From Erythrobacter ani (lineage in GTDB: Bacteria; Pseudomonadota; Alphaproteobacteria; Sphingomonadales; Sphingomonadaceae), in the NCBI RefSeq assembly GCF_019204025.1, contig NZ_JAGSPB010000001.1, positions 1,116,001 through 1,180,000 on the forward strand: a stretch of 64,000 nt of DNA, in the 5' to 3' direction. Of this stretch, positions 34,046 through 42,460 are shown piece after piece. The notes under the pieces were generated by a model. That model was given only the letters and a program-made list of their open reading frames with translations. It was not told the DNA's origin and searched no databases. Made by a program: the position numbers and the translations under genes. The first letter of the stretch is position 1, and every line of letters begins with the position of its first letter.

Positions 34046-35210
34046 CGGGGGCGGTCTCCAGGAATGGGCGCGGGTTCACCGCGCGGTTGTTGATGCGGAC
34101 TTCGAAATGCAGGTGAGGTCCGGTCGATCGGCCGGTGCTACCCAGGCCGCCGATGGTTTCGCCTGCATCCACTTCCTGCCCGGCTTCCACATCGAAGCGG
34201 GACATGTGTGCATAACGCGTCATCATGCCATTTTCGTGGCGAATCTCGACGGTTTTGCCGAAACCGCCTTTCCGGCCGACGAAAGTGACGGTTCCTTTGG
34301 CAGCCGCAAAGATAGGCGAACCGCGCGCGCCCTTGAAATCGATCCCCTGATGCATCGCTCCTCGGCGCGTAAAGGGATCGCGGCGGAAACCGAAACTGGA
34401 CGTTATTTTCTCAATGCTGGCCGGCACGACCTGAGGAATGCCCTCGAGCGCGCGTTCCAGCGCGTTCATCCGCGCAAGGCTGAGACCGAGGCGTTCGAAG
34501 CGTGGATCGACCGAACCGTCAGCCGACGTCGCGAGCACTTCCAGCGGACCACCGACGCCGCTCTGCCGTTCGACATTGCGAGCGAGCGCGGCAGGATCGA
34601 GATCAAGCTTGCGCATCGCGGCCTCGGCGCGCTTGGCGCGGGCATCGGCGAAGCGGGTGAGGCGCTCGACCAGCGCGATCTGGCGCGCTTCGATCTTCGC
34701 GAGGCCCAGAGCTTGCGGGATCATCGCGCCGACTTTCTCGACTGTTTCGGCAGTCTCTGCCGACGAATCGGTCACATTGGTGTTGGTTTCACGAATGTCA
34801 TCCGGCAGCATTTGCGCCATTTCTTCGAGAAAACTTTGCTTGATGGTGAGCTCGTCGACCACCCGGTTCAGATCGTTGCCATAGACATCGAGCCGTTCCT
34901 GCGCCGTGGCAACGCGCGCCTTTTCATCTTGGAAAGAGGCAAGGTCGGCTTCGGCGCGGTACTGGTTGAAGGCCATTACGCTCATCGATGCGCCCCAGAT
35001 CAGCGCAAAAGCGGCTACACCGCCAGCAGATGCCATCTGCACTCGCGACGATATCTTGATGAAGCGGACCTGACCCTGAGAGCGCATGAAGAACTCTCGA
35101 TCAGGAAACCATTCACGGAGGCGTTCCCCCCACGACCGTGTGGACTGTTTATCTGACAATTCGACCCCGGATTTCTTTTCGTATTTGCGATCCGAGGATG
35201 TGGCTATCAA
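33978..35210 (-). CDS. M23 (LytM) peptidase with coiled coil, bactofilin partner
   Basis: About 410 residues: a short cytoplasmic segment, one membrane helix (GGVAAFALIWGASMSVMAF), a long coiled-coil stalk, and a C-terminal LytM domain. Zinc ligands are in AMHQGIDFKGARG and GPHLHFEVRIN, so it is predicted active on peptidoglycan. It resembles the bactofilin-associated endopeptidases of other alphaproteobacteria (LmdC-type). The tail overlaps the bactofilin gene by 68 bases. The outermost start is TTG at 35210; an ATG at 35087 (residue 42) would remove part of the cytoplasmic segment and is possible. Confidence 0.87.
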   Translation of the reverse strand: MIATSSDRKYEKKSGVELSDKQSTRSWGERLREWFPDREFFMRSQGQVRFIKISSRVQMASAGGVAAFALIWGASMSVMAFNQYRAEADLASFQDEKARVATAQERLDVYGNDLNRVVDELTIKQSFLEEMAQMLPDDIRETNTNVTDSSAETAETVEKVGAMIPQALGLAKIEARQIALVERLTRFADARAKRAEAAMRKLDLDPAALARNVERQSGVGGPLEVLATSADGSVDPRFERLGLSLARMNALERALEGIPQVVPASIEKITSSFGFRRDPFTRRGAMHQGIDFKGARGSPIFAAAKGTVTFVGRKGGFGKTVEIRHENGMMTRYAHMSRFDVEAGQEVDAGETIGGLGSTGRSTGPHLHFEVRINNRAVNPRPFLETAPDVLKEVRGSGSVRSTAPSTPSE

Positions 35211-35460
35211 CCGATTTGGACCGGGTCGAATCAGAGTGTTAACGCCAACGGCGAAACGATGCGAAATCGGGATGAAACGTGCTTATCGGTGAAAATACTT
35301 GGATTTGAGGCTGGAACCAAAGCGCTCTGGTGACGTTTGCGCGCAATTTTTGTGCGCTGCCTGAAACGAATCGAGCGCGACGGAGCCAACTTGGCCCATC
35401 GCCTCGGCAAGCACGCAATTTCGATTGACCTCCCGATCAAGCCTCCACAGTAATGACGTC

Positions 35461-36738
35461 ATGTCTGCACAATCAGCAACCGAAGCATTGACGCCAGAGA
35501 ACCTGATCGCCGATATGGCGGTTTCAGCGCAGGCGGCGCAGCGCGACCTCGCGGCCATGCCGAGCGCTGCACGCGCCAATGCGCTGCGGCTCGCGGCAAG
35601 GCACCTTCTGGATAATCGCAACGCCATCCTCGAGGCCAATTCACGCGATCTCGCGGCGGGCCGGGAGCGCGGCCTTTCGAAGGCGATGCTCGACCGGCTG
35701 ATGCTCGATGACGCACGCCTCAAAGCGGTTTCCGCCGGTGTTGCGGCTGTCGCGGATCTGCCCGACCCGGTGGGCGAGATCATCGACGAATCGTTGCGGC
35801 CCAATGGGCTTCGGTTATCTCGGATACGCGTGCCGATCGGCACCATCGGCATAATCTATGAGAGCCGCCCCAATGTCACCGCCGACGCGGCCGCGCTGTG
35901 CGTTCGCTCCGGCAATGCGGCGCTCTTGCGCGGCGGGAGCGAGGCCGTGCATTCCAACCGTGCGATCCTGTCCGCTTTCGTCTCCGGATTGGAGGAAGGC
36001 GGCGTGCCGGGAACGGCGGTGCAATTGGTCCCGACGCAGGACCGCGCAGCAGTGGGCGCGATGCTCACCGCTTCCGGGCTGATCGACATGATCGTACCGC
36101 GCGGCGGCAAAAGCCTGGTACAGCGGGTGCAGGCCGATGCCCGCGTGCCGGTACTCGCCCACCTCGATGGCATCTGCCACACCTATATCCATTCTGCCGC
36201 CGACCCGGGGATGGCGAAAGCGCTCGCTCTCAACGCAAAATTGCGCCGCACCGGCATTTGCGGAGCGATGGAGACCCTGCTGATCGACGCGAATTTTCCT
36301 GATGCGCAGGGACTTGTCGGTGCATTGCTCGACCAAGGTTGCGAATTGCGCGGCGATGCGAGCATCCAGGCGCTCGACGACAGGGTGATCCCCGCCAGCG
36401 CTAACGATTGGGACACCGAATATCTCGACGCCGTTCTGTCCGTCGCTGTGGTCGGCGGGCTGGATGACGCCATGGCTCATATCGCGCGCCATTCCTCAGC
36501 GCATACCGATGCCATCGTGACGTCGGACGATGGGGCAGCGGAGCATTTCCTATCCCGCGTCGACAGCGCGATCGTGATGCACAATGCGTCTTCGCAGTTT
36601 GCCGATGGCGGGGAATTTGGCCTTGGCGCGGAAATAGGAATCGCGACCGGACGCCTCCATGCGCGCGGCCCCGTCGCGCTTGAAGGGCTGACCACGTATA
36701 AATGGCTGGTGCGTGGCACCGGCCAGGCGCGGCCGTGA
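35461..36738 (+). CDS. proA: Gamma-glutamyl phosphate reductase
   Basis: A 425-residue ProA that reduces gamma-glutamyl phosphate to glutamate semialdehyde with NADPH in proline synthesis. The nucleotide region reads IRVPIGTIGIIYESRPNVT, and the catalytic cysteine is in KLRRTGICGAMETLLID. RGPVALEGLTTYKW is the C-terminal signature. The frame also offers a TTG at 35425; the ATG at 35461 gives the usual length. It begins a run of close-packed genes with nadD and rsfS. The partner kinase proB is not in the window. Confidence 0.95.
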   Translation: MSAQSATEALTPENLIADMAVSAQAAQRDLAAMPSAARANALRLAARHLLDNRNAILEANSRDLAAGRERGLSKAMLDRLMLDDARLKAVSAGVAAVADLPDPVGEIIDESLRPNGLRLSRIRVPIGTIGIIYESRPNVTADAAALCVRSGNAALLRGGSEAVHSNRAILSAFVSGLEEGGVPGTAVQLVPTQDRAAVGAMLTASGLIDMIVPRGGKSLVQRVQADARVPVLAHLDGICHTYIHSAADPGMAKALALNAKLRRTGICGAMETLLIDANFPDAQGLVGALLDQGCELRGDASIQALDDRVIPASANDWDTEYLDAVLSVAVVGGLDDAMAHIARHSSAHTDAIVTSDDGAAEHFLSRVDSAIVMHNASSQFADGGEFGLGAEIGIATGRLHARGPVALEGLTTYKWLVRGTGQARP

Positions 36739-37408
36739 TACCGGCCTTGCGCGGAGAAGCACTCTGATCCGAACCGGCCTTCTCGGCGGCAGTTTCAACC
36801 CCGCGCATGGCGGTCACAGGCGGATCACGCGCTTTTCAATGGCCGCGCTCGGCCTGGATGAGGCGTGGTGGCTGGTTTCGCCCGGCAACCCGCTTAAGCC
36901 CAAGGCTGGCATGGCCCCTCTTGCTGCTCGGCTGAGATCGGCACAGGCGCAGGCGCGGCGCGCTCCGATCGTGCCCACGGCAATCGAGCAGTCGCTGGGC
37001 ACGCGCTACACTGTGGATACCCTGAGGAAGCTGCAGAACCGCTATCCCAAGCGCGAATTCGTGTGGCTGATGGGGTCCGATAACCTTGCCGAATTCCACA
37101 AGTGGCGGCGCTGGCGCGACATAGCGCGGACAATGCCGATTGCGGTCATCGCCAGGCCCGGCTATAATGCTGATGCCTTGGCGAGCCCCGCCATGGCCTG
37201 GTTCAGGCGCTATACGGTGCCTGCCTCCAGTTTCAGGGAAAAGGGGCAATGGAGCGCACCGGCGCTGGTGTTTTTGCGTTTCGATCCTGATCCACGTTCG
37301 GCCACGGCCATTCGCCGTGCCAATGCGGATTGGGCATCCGAATATCGAGACGTCCCGGTTCGCGATCGGCTGACTTTCCGGACAATCCGCACGAGCGAGG
37401 GTTCATGA
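36713..37408 (+). CDS. nadD: Nicotinate-nucleotide adenylyltransferase
   Basis: A NadD of up to 231 residues that makes NaAD from NaMN and ATP for NAD synthesis. The HxGH nucleotidyltransferase signature is in GGSFNPAHGGHRRIT, and LMGSDNLAEFHKW is the family's second block. The start is unclear because there is no ATG before the signature. GTG at 36713 overlaps proA by 26 bases, whereas a CTG at 36764 is preceded by GGAG at 36753 with usual spacing. The coordinates use the GTG. The C-terminal ISATAIR-type block reads PRSATAIRRANA. It is cotranscribed with proA and rsfS. Confidence 0.91.
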   Translation: MAPARRGRDTGLARRSTLIRTGLLGGSFNPAHGGHRRITRFSMAALGLDEAWWLVSPGNPLKPKAGMAPLAARLRSAQAQARRAPIVPTAIEQSLGTRYTVDTLRKLQNRYPKREFVWLMGSDNLAEFHKWRRWRDIARTMPIAVIARPGYNADALASPAMAWFRRYTVPASSFREKGQWSAPALVFLRFDPDPRSATAIRRANADWASEYRDVPVRDRLTFRTIRTSEGS

Positions 37409-37498
37409 GGCGCGCTGACAGCGCTTTCATCGATATTCTTGCCAAACGGCCTGCCGATCCCCATTTTTGCTCAACAATATGGAGACTTATACTGGCCT

Positions 37499-37927
37499 AT
37501 GACACAGGCACATACAGCGGCGGCTGCAACCGGCGCTTCAAAATCCGTTCAGGCGGCACAGTCCATGGCTGCTGACATGAGCGAACACGAACTGCACGAT
37601 CTGGTGATGACCCAGCTTGACGATGATCAGGCGCAGGACATCGTTTCGATCCCACTCGAGGGCAAGAGCTCTATCGCCGATCACATGGTGATTGCGAGCG
37701 GTCGTTCCACGCGTCAGGTCGCGGCGATGGCGCAGAAACTCGCCGAGAAGGTGAAGCATGCAGGCCATGGCCCGGTTCGGGTCGAAGGTCTGCCGCAGGC
37801 TGACTGGGTCTTGATCGACGCAGGCGACGTCGTTGTGCACCTGTTCCGCCCCGAAGTGCGCAGCTTTTACAACCTCGAGCGCATGTGGTCGTTCGAAGGC
37901 GGCGTGGCGCAGCAGGGCAGGGCGTAG
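37499..37927 (+). CDS. rsfS: Ribosome silencing factor RsfS
   Basis: A 142-residue RsfS/Iojap protein that binds L14 on the 50S subunit and blocks subunit joining under poor growth conditions. The core starts VMTQLDDDQAQDIVSIPLEGKSSIADHMVIASGRSTRQ and contains VEGLPQADWVLIDAGDVVVHLF. An alanine-rich lead of about 25 residues precedes it, so an internal ATG at 37566 may be the true start. It lies between nadD and rlmH, as in most alphaproteobacteria, but here a hairpin-rich spacer separates it from rlmH. Confidence 0.92.
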   Translation: MTQAHTAAAATGASKSVQAAQSMAADMSEHELHDLVMTQLDDDQAQDIVSIPLEGKSSIADHMVIASGRSTRQVAAMAQKLAEKVKHAGHGPVRVEGLPQADWVLIDAGDVVVHLFRPEVRSFYNLERMWSFEGGVAQQGRA

Positions 37928-38159
37928 TCTTCTTTTCGCAGCCCATCCGGGCTGCGGGATCCTCGGGCCTGCCGGCTCTGCGACCAAGCCTGATTTCTGG
38001 GATGGCTCAATGTCGCAGGCGTCGCAAGCCCCGCGCGGGCGTCCGCAGCGATGCGGACTTCAGGCCGCGTGAGCGAGGAATTCGCGCCTTGAATGGCGTG
38101 CACGAGCAAAGACAGCTCGCAGATGCCAGTCTCACCTGAATTAGCCGGGGTCACTCTCT
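37928..38159. repeat. Hairpin-rich 232-bp spacer between rsfS and rlmH
   Basis: Three stable inverted repeats lie within it. One has an 8-bp stem at 37937-37956 (CGCAGCCC/GGGCTGCG, loop ATCC). Another has a 7-bp stem at 38041-38058 (GTCCGCA/TGCGGAC). The third has a 5-bp stem at 38103-38119 (CGAGC/GCTCG). The composition is unlike the flanking genes, and the usual tight rsfS-rlmH junction is absent. It may be a dispersed intergenic repeat element; copy number in the genome cannot be seen here. Open frames within it on both strands look non-coding. Confidence 0.5.
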
Positions 38160-38582
38160 ATCCTCCTCCATATCATCGCTCGCGGAAAGATTGCCCGATC
38201 GCCGGAGGCAGAGCTGGTCGCGCGCTATGAGAAGCGCCTGACCTGGCCGGTCAAACTCACCGAGCTTCCCGAAACCGGCGGGCGCACTCCCGATCCGCAA
38301 ACCCCTTTCAAGACGGTGCTGCTGGATGAGCGCGGAAAGGCGCTTTCATCGGAAAAATTCGCCAATGCTCTCGGTCGCTGGCGCGATGACGGGATGCGAG
38401 AGGCGCGCTTTGTCCTCGGCGCTGCCGATGGCCATACCGCCGCAGATCGTGCCGAGGCTGACCTGCTGCTCGCCTTCGGACCCGCGACCTGGCCGCACCT
38501 GCTCGCCCGCGCCATGCTTATGGAACAGCTCTACCGCGCGACAAGCATTCTTGCAGGACATCCCTATCATCGGGCAGGGTGA
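38160..38582 (+). CDS. rlmH: 23S rRNA (pseudouridine1915-N3)-methyltransferase RlmH, non-canonical start
   Basis: The full-length frame encodes 140 residues: ILLHIIARGKIARSPEAELV at the front, and the SPOUT knot with FVLGAADGHT and LLLAFGPATWPHLLARAML at the end. RlmH methylates pseudouridine 1915 in helix 69 of 23S rRNA. The usual length and N-terminus (MLLHIIARGKI) fit exactly if the codon at 38160, ATC, is the start. No ATG, GTG or TTG exists in this frame between the stop at 38142-38144 and codon 38310 or so. GGGG precedes the ATC by about nine bases. It could be an AUC start, a sequence error, or a damaged gene. The rest of the frame is intact. Confidence 0.85.
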   Translation: MLLHIIARGKIARSPEAELVARYEKRLTWPVKLTELPETGGRTPDPQTPFKTVLLDERGKALSSEKFANALGRWRDDGMREARFVLGAADGHTAADRAEADLLLAFGPATWPHLLARAMLMEQLYRATSILAGHPYHRAG

Positions 38583-38586
38583 TGCC

Positions 38587-39828
38587 GTGACGAACCGCAT
38601 CCTCATTCTTGGCGCGCTTACGGGCGCACTGCTTGTCGCGGTCGTGCCAATGAGCGCGGCGCAGCGCGATGTTGGCATCATGGACCCTGGCGAAGCGCAG
38701 GCCCAGCTCGAGCGGGCGACGCGCGAAAGCCAGCGCGCGCAGGCCCGTTCCGCGCGTCTGGCCCGGCAGGCTGACGCCGCGAGCGAAGCCGCGGAGAAAA
38801 CAGCCCGCGAAGCTGCGTCCATCGCCGCTCAGATACAACGCGCCGAGGCCGAGATCGCTGCGACCCGCGCCCGGTTTTCGCTTGCGCGGACGGACCGCGC
38901 GGCCATCGCTGCAAGGCTTGCCGAGAGGCAGCAGCCATTGGCGCGCCTGACGGGCGCCTTGCAGACCGCCGCGCGCCGCCCGCTCGCGCTCTCGGCGCTG
39001 CAACCGGGTTCGTTGAAAGAGCTGGTATACGTACGCGCTGTTCTCGATAGCGCAGTGCCGCAGATCCGCGCTCGGACTGCGGCGCTTCGTGGTGACCTCG
39101 ACCAAGTCAAAAGGCTCGAACAATCTGCTGCCGATGCGCTGGAGGCACTCGGCCAGAACGAGCAGACCCTGCAATCCCGCCGGGAAGAACTGGCCGAGCT
39201 CGAAACGCGTCAACGCCTCGCCTCGCGACAGGCTCGCGGCACCGCCTCACGGCAAGCCGAAAGGGCGTTGGCGCTGGCTGAGGAAGCGCGCGATCTCGAT
39301 GGATTGATGAGTCGGATCGACGATGCCGCCAGCCTGCGCGCCGAACTCGCTTCATTGCCCGGACCGGTGATGCGCCCTGCCAGTCTGGGAAACGGCCGCG
39401 CTGCGATCGCAAGCTCTACCCCCGATCCCGCTCCCTCGGCATCGCCGACGACCGCCACCGCTCCGCCGCAGGATTTTCAGTTGCCTGTGCAAGGCCGCAC
39501 ACTCGCCGGGTTCGGCGCGCTGCGAGAAAGCGGCCTGCGCAGCACCGGGCTTTCGCTCGGCCCGGTTCCGGGCGCGCAGATTGTCGCCCCGGCAAGCGGA
39601 CGCGTCGTCTTTGCCGGACCGTATCGTGGATATGGGCGCATCGTCATCATCGAACATGCGGGTGGCTGGACAAGCCTCGTTACCGGGCTTGAGCGCACGA
39701 CCGTCGAGGTCGGAGATAGCGTGATCGGAGGCAGCCCGCTGGGTTCCGCAAGCAGGCAGGATCCCTCGATCACGCTCGAGCTCAGGCGGGAAGGCGAACC
39801 GGTCAATCCCCTGCAATTCCTCGGATAG
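38587..39828 (+). CDS. envC: Murein hydrolase activator EnvC family protein
   Basis: A 413-residue exported protein. The signal peptide covers ILGALTGALLVAVVPMSAA. Coiled-coil regions (about residues 35-260, rich in Ala, Arg, Glu and Gln) are followed by a C-terminal LytM-like domain from about residue 300. The domain lacks the zinc ligands: the H-x-x-x-D motif is replaced by STGLSLGP, and the HxH by ITLELR. This is the degenerate state expected of EnvC, which activates amidases and does not cut peptidoglycan itself. The GTG at 38587 begins five bases after rlmH. ctpA follows downstream. Confidence 0.89.
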   Translation: MTNRILILGALTGALLVAVVPMSAAQRDVGIMDPGEAQAQLERATRESQRAQARSARLARQADAASEAAEKTAREAASIAAQIQRAEAEIAATRARFSLARTDRAAIAARLAERQQPLARLTGALQTAARRPLALSALQPGSLKELVYVRAVLDSAVPQIRARTAALRGDLDQVKRLEQSAADALEALGQNEQTLQSRREELAELETRQRLASRQARGTASRQAERALALAEEARDLDGLMSRIDDAASLRAELASLPGPVMRPASLGNGRAAIASSTPDPAPSASPTTATAPPQDFQLPVQGRTLAGFGALRESGLRSTGLSLGPVPGAQIVAPASGRVVFAGPYRGYGRIVIIEHAGGWTSLVTGLERTTVEVGDSVIGGSPLGSASRQDPSITLELRREGEPVNPLQFLG

Positions 39829-39988
39829 CGCCCGCACCGCGCGTCTCGAGCTGCGATGGCCGCGTAACTATTGGTGTGCGGCACCCGAATTGACCCGTGT
39901 CGGGACGGGTTGTGCGCTCGCAGACTGTTATCTGGCGTTCAGCCGCGCGCTGATATACAAATGTGTTCTTGAAGGAGCCGAATTGCCC

Positions 39989-41326
39989 ATGAAAGTTGCT
40001 GCATTCCTGCGCAGCGCCGCACTCGTCACCGCGGTCGCTCTCATCCCCGCCACCACCGCCACGATGGCCCAGGTCGATGGCCGCGCCGGACCCGAATTCT
40101 CCAAAGTATTCGCGGTCTATCAGCGTATCCAGGCGAGCTATGTCGAACCGGTTGAGGACGAGGTGCTGATTCGCGGGATGATCGACGGAATGCTGGGCGC
40201 GCTCGATCCGCATTCGGGCTATCTCGACGGGAGCGATCTCCAACGTCTCGAAACCATGATCGACGGCAATTATTCGGGCCTCGGCCTGTCCGTTCTGATG
40301 GAAGACGGCGCGGTCAAGGTGATCTCTCCGTTCAAAGGCAGCCCGGCTGACAAACAGGGTATCAAGGCGGGGGATTTCATCACTCATCTCGATGGCAAGC
40401 TGATCTATGGCGGCGATCTCGACGATGCGGTTGCGCAGATGCGCGGCAAGGCCGGGACGTCGATCCAGCTGACGATTTTCCGCCCCGGGCGCGATGAGCC
40501 CTTCGAAGTCGACGTGACCCGCGGCGTAATCGAGCTCGAGCCGGTAACGCATGAGCTCGCCGCCGGGAATGTGGGCGTCATCACAGTCAATGAGTTTTCC
40601 GCCGATGTCGGTGCGGACGTGTTCAATGCGTGGACCAAAATCCAGGAAGAGGCGACGGGACGTGTGAGCGGCCTCGTGCTCGATCTTCGTTCCAATCCTG
40701 GCGGTTCGCTCGATGAGGCGGTGGCCCTGTCCGACCTGTTCCTCGACGAGGGCCGGATCGTGTCGCAGCGCGGCCGTGCTCGCGGCGAAACCCTGCTTTA
40801 CGATGCGGAGACGGTGTTCCGCGGCGATATGGCCGACGGTCTGCCGCTGATCGTGTTGATCGATGCGGGCTCGGCCTCGGCTTCCGAGATCGTCGCAGGC
40901 GCGCTGCAGGATCACCGCCGCGCGCTGGTCATGGGTGAGCGCAGCTTTGGCAAGGGCAGCGTCCAGTCGCTGCTGCCGCTCGGCCGCGATGCTGCGCTCA
41001 AGCTGACAACTGCACGCTATTATACGCCGAAAGGCGCGTCCGTGCAGGAAGGCGGTATCAAGCCTGACATCACGGTGCCTCAGCTGTCCGATCCTGACCT
41101 TGCGCTGCGGGCGAAGTATCAGACGCGCGAAAGCGACCTTCGCGGGCACCTCATCAACGAACTCGGCATCAAGGATGAGGAGCTGGAATCCGACGAGATC
41201 GACGATCCGCGCTTCAAACTGACGTCCGAACAGCTCGAGGAGCAGGGGATCGAGGATTTCCAGCTACACTATGCGCTCGAAACGTTGCGCCGCACGACGA
41301 AGAGTTCTGTGGCGCTGCGCAAGTAA
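39989..41326 (+). CDS. ctpA: Carboxyl-terminal processing protease (S41)
   Basis: A 445-residue periplasmic S41 peptidase. The signal peptide is FLRSAALVTAVALIPATTA. A PDZ domain lies around VLMEDGAVKVISPFKGSPADKQGIKAGD. The catalytic serine is in GSASASEIVAGAL and the lysine in GERSFGKGSVQSL. CtpA enzymes trim the C-termini of envelope proteins. GAAGGAG precedes the ATG at 39989. The open frame begins further upstream, but that region lacks a signal peptide. It lies after envC in the usual alphaproteobacterial order. Confidence 0.95.
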   Translation: MKVAAFLRSAALVTAVALIPATTATMAQVDGRAGPEFSKVFAVYQRIQASYVEPVEDEVLIRGMIDGMLGALDPHSGYLDGSDLQRLETMIDGNYSGLGLSVLMEDGAVKVISPFKGSPADKQGIKAGDFITHLDGKLIYGGDLDDAVAQMRGKAGTSIQLTIFRPGRDEPFEVDVTRGVIELEPVTHELAAGNVGVITVNEFSADVGADVFNAWTKIQEEATGRVSGLVLDLRSNPGGSLDEAVALSDLFLDEGRIVSQRGRARGETLLYDAETVFRGDMADGLPLIVLIDAGSASASEIVAGALQDHRRALVMGERSFGKGSVQSLLPLGRDAALKLTTARYYTPKGASVQEGGIKPDITVPQLSDPDLALRAKYQTRESDLRGHLINELGIKDEELESDEIDDPRFKLTSEQLEEQGIEDFQLHYALETLRRTTKSSVALRK

Positions 41327-41345
41327 CCGCCCTAGATAGCGGCGC

Positions 41346-41816
41346 ATGATGGATGTGAAGCAGGCAAGGCTGCTCGCCGTGGCGATCCCTGCGGGATTGC
41401 TGGGCGGAGCATATGTCTCCGAATATGTGTTCGGACTGTTCCCGTGCGAGATGTGCTGGTGGCAGCGTTACCCCCACTTCGCCGCCCTAGGCGCAGGGCT
41501 TTTCGCCTATTTCCTGAAACCTCCGCGTGTCTGGATCGCACTGGCAGGTCTTGCGATCCTGACATCGGGCCTGATCGGTGGCTTTCACGCCGGGGTCGAA
41601 TATGGCTGGTGGGAAGGTATCACCAGTTGCGCAACTCTCAGCGGGCCGGTCGATGTGATGAACCCTTCCGCAGCGCCGCTGATCCGTTGCGATGTCGCGC
41701 CGTGGAGCCTTTTCGGGATTTCGCTGGCCGGGTGGAATTTTCTTATTTCGACCCTCGGCGGGATCGCTGTGCTCGGCTTGAGCGTTATGGGTACAGGAAG
41801 CGAGAAACGACTATGA
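41346..41816 (+). CDS. dsbB: Disulfide bond formation protein DsbB family
   Basis: A 156-residue inner-membrane protein with four predicted helices. The first periplasmic cysteine pair is in FPCEMCWWQRYPH, a CxxC. The second pair is in the loop TSCATLSGPVD...RCD. Both pairs are needed to pass electrons from DsbA to quinone. The start overlaps nothing upstream. The stop overlaps coq7 by four bases (ATGA). A two-codon ambiguity remains at the start (MMDV). Confidence 0.9.
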   Translation: MMDVKQARLLAVAIPAGLLGGAYVSEYVFGLFPCEMCWWQRYPHFAALGAGLFAYFLKPPRVWIALAGLAILTSGLIGGFHAGVEYGWWEGITSCATLSGPVDVMNPSAAPLIRCDVAPWSLFGISLAGWNFLISTLGGIAVLGLSVMGTGSEKRL

Positions 41817-42334
41817 AACGCGGTGAACTCCACCGGATGATCCGGGTCGACCAGGCCGGCGAATTCGGCGCGACGCGCATTTACGAAGGTCAGCTCGCCG
41901 TGATGGGCGATCGCGGCCCGCATTCTGCGGAAATCCGCCACATGGCCGAACAGGAAGAGGGCCACCGCGCGCGCTTTGATGAATTGCTTGCCAAGCGCGG
42001 CGTTCGCCCGACCGCGCTGCACCCGTTCTGGTCGGCAGCGGGATACGCGCTGGGCGCGGGAACGGCCTTGCTCGGTCCGGAAGCAGCCATGGCCTGCACC
42101 GCGGCAGTCGAGGAGGAAATCGACAAGCATTATTCCGAGCAGCTGGATCGGCTGGCCGAAACCGGGACCGAACCCGAACTTGCCGCGATGATCGCGGAGT
42201 TTCGCGAAGACGAGCGCGCGCATCGCGATGCCGCGCTTGCCAATGGTGCCGAGAAAGCGCCGGCCTATCCACTGCTGTCGGGCGCGATCCGGCTGGGCTG
42301 CAAGATCGCGATCAAGGTCAGTGAGCGGGTCTGA
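41813..42334 (+). CDS. coq7: Demethoxyubiquinone hydroxylase Coq7
   Basis: A 173-residue di-iron monooxygenase that adds the last hydroxyl in ubiquinone synthesis. The metal ligands lie in GEFGATRIYEGQ, EQEEGH, AVEEEIDKHY and EFREDERAHRDAAL, the two E...ExxH pairs. It belongs to the short bacterial form. The ATG overlaps the dsbB stop (ATGA), linking quinone synthesis with the quinone-using DsbB. Confidence 0.94.
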   Translation: MKRGELHRMIRVDQAGEFGATRIYEGQLAVMGDRGPHSAEIRHMAEQEEGHRARFDELLAKRGVRPTALHPFWSAAGYALGAGTALLGPEAAMACTAAVEEEIDKHYSEQLDRLAETGTEPELAAMIAEFREDERAHRDAALANGAEKAPAYPLLSGAIRLGCKIAIKVSERV

Positions 42335-42460
42335 GGAAACGCGGTGTCCGGCCAAGGCGGAAACTGCCCCAATTCACGATCAATTCACGGGCGTGTAACT
42401 ATCTGGCCGGAAATGATAGAATACAGTGTGAGCATGGGCTCCAACAGAGGATGACTACCA

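Noticed and set aside
35425..35470. TTGACC ahead of proA as a -35 box
   Set aside because: The matching -10 position (CAGTAA) is poor and initiation would fall at the start codon; not strong enough to list.
37867..38154. Open frames on both strands in the rsfS-rlmH spacer (up to 95 codons)
   Set aside because: The products have low-complexity, non-protein-like composition, and the region is explained by inverted repeats.
39803..41149. A 448-codon open frame antisense to ctpA
   Set aside because: Fully covered by ctpA with its catalytic motifs; no supporting signal for the antisense frame.
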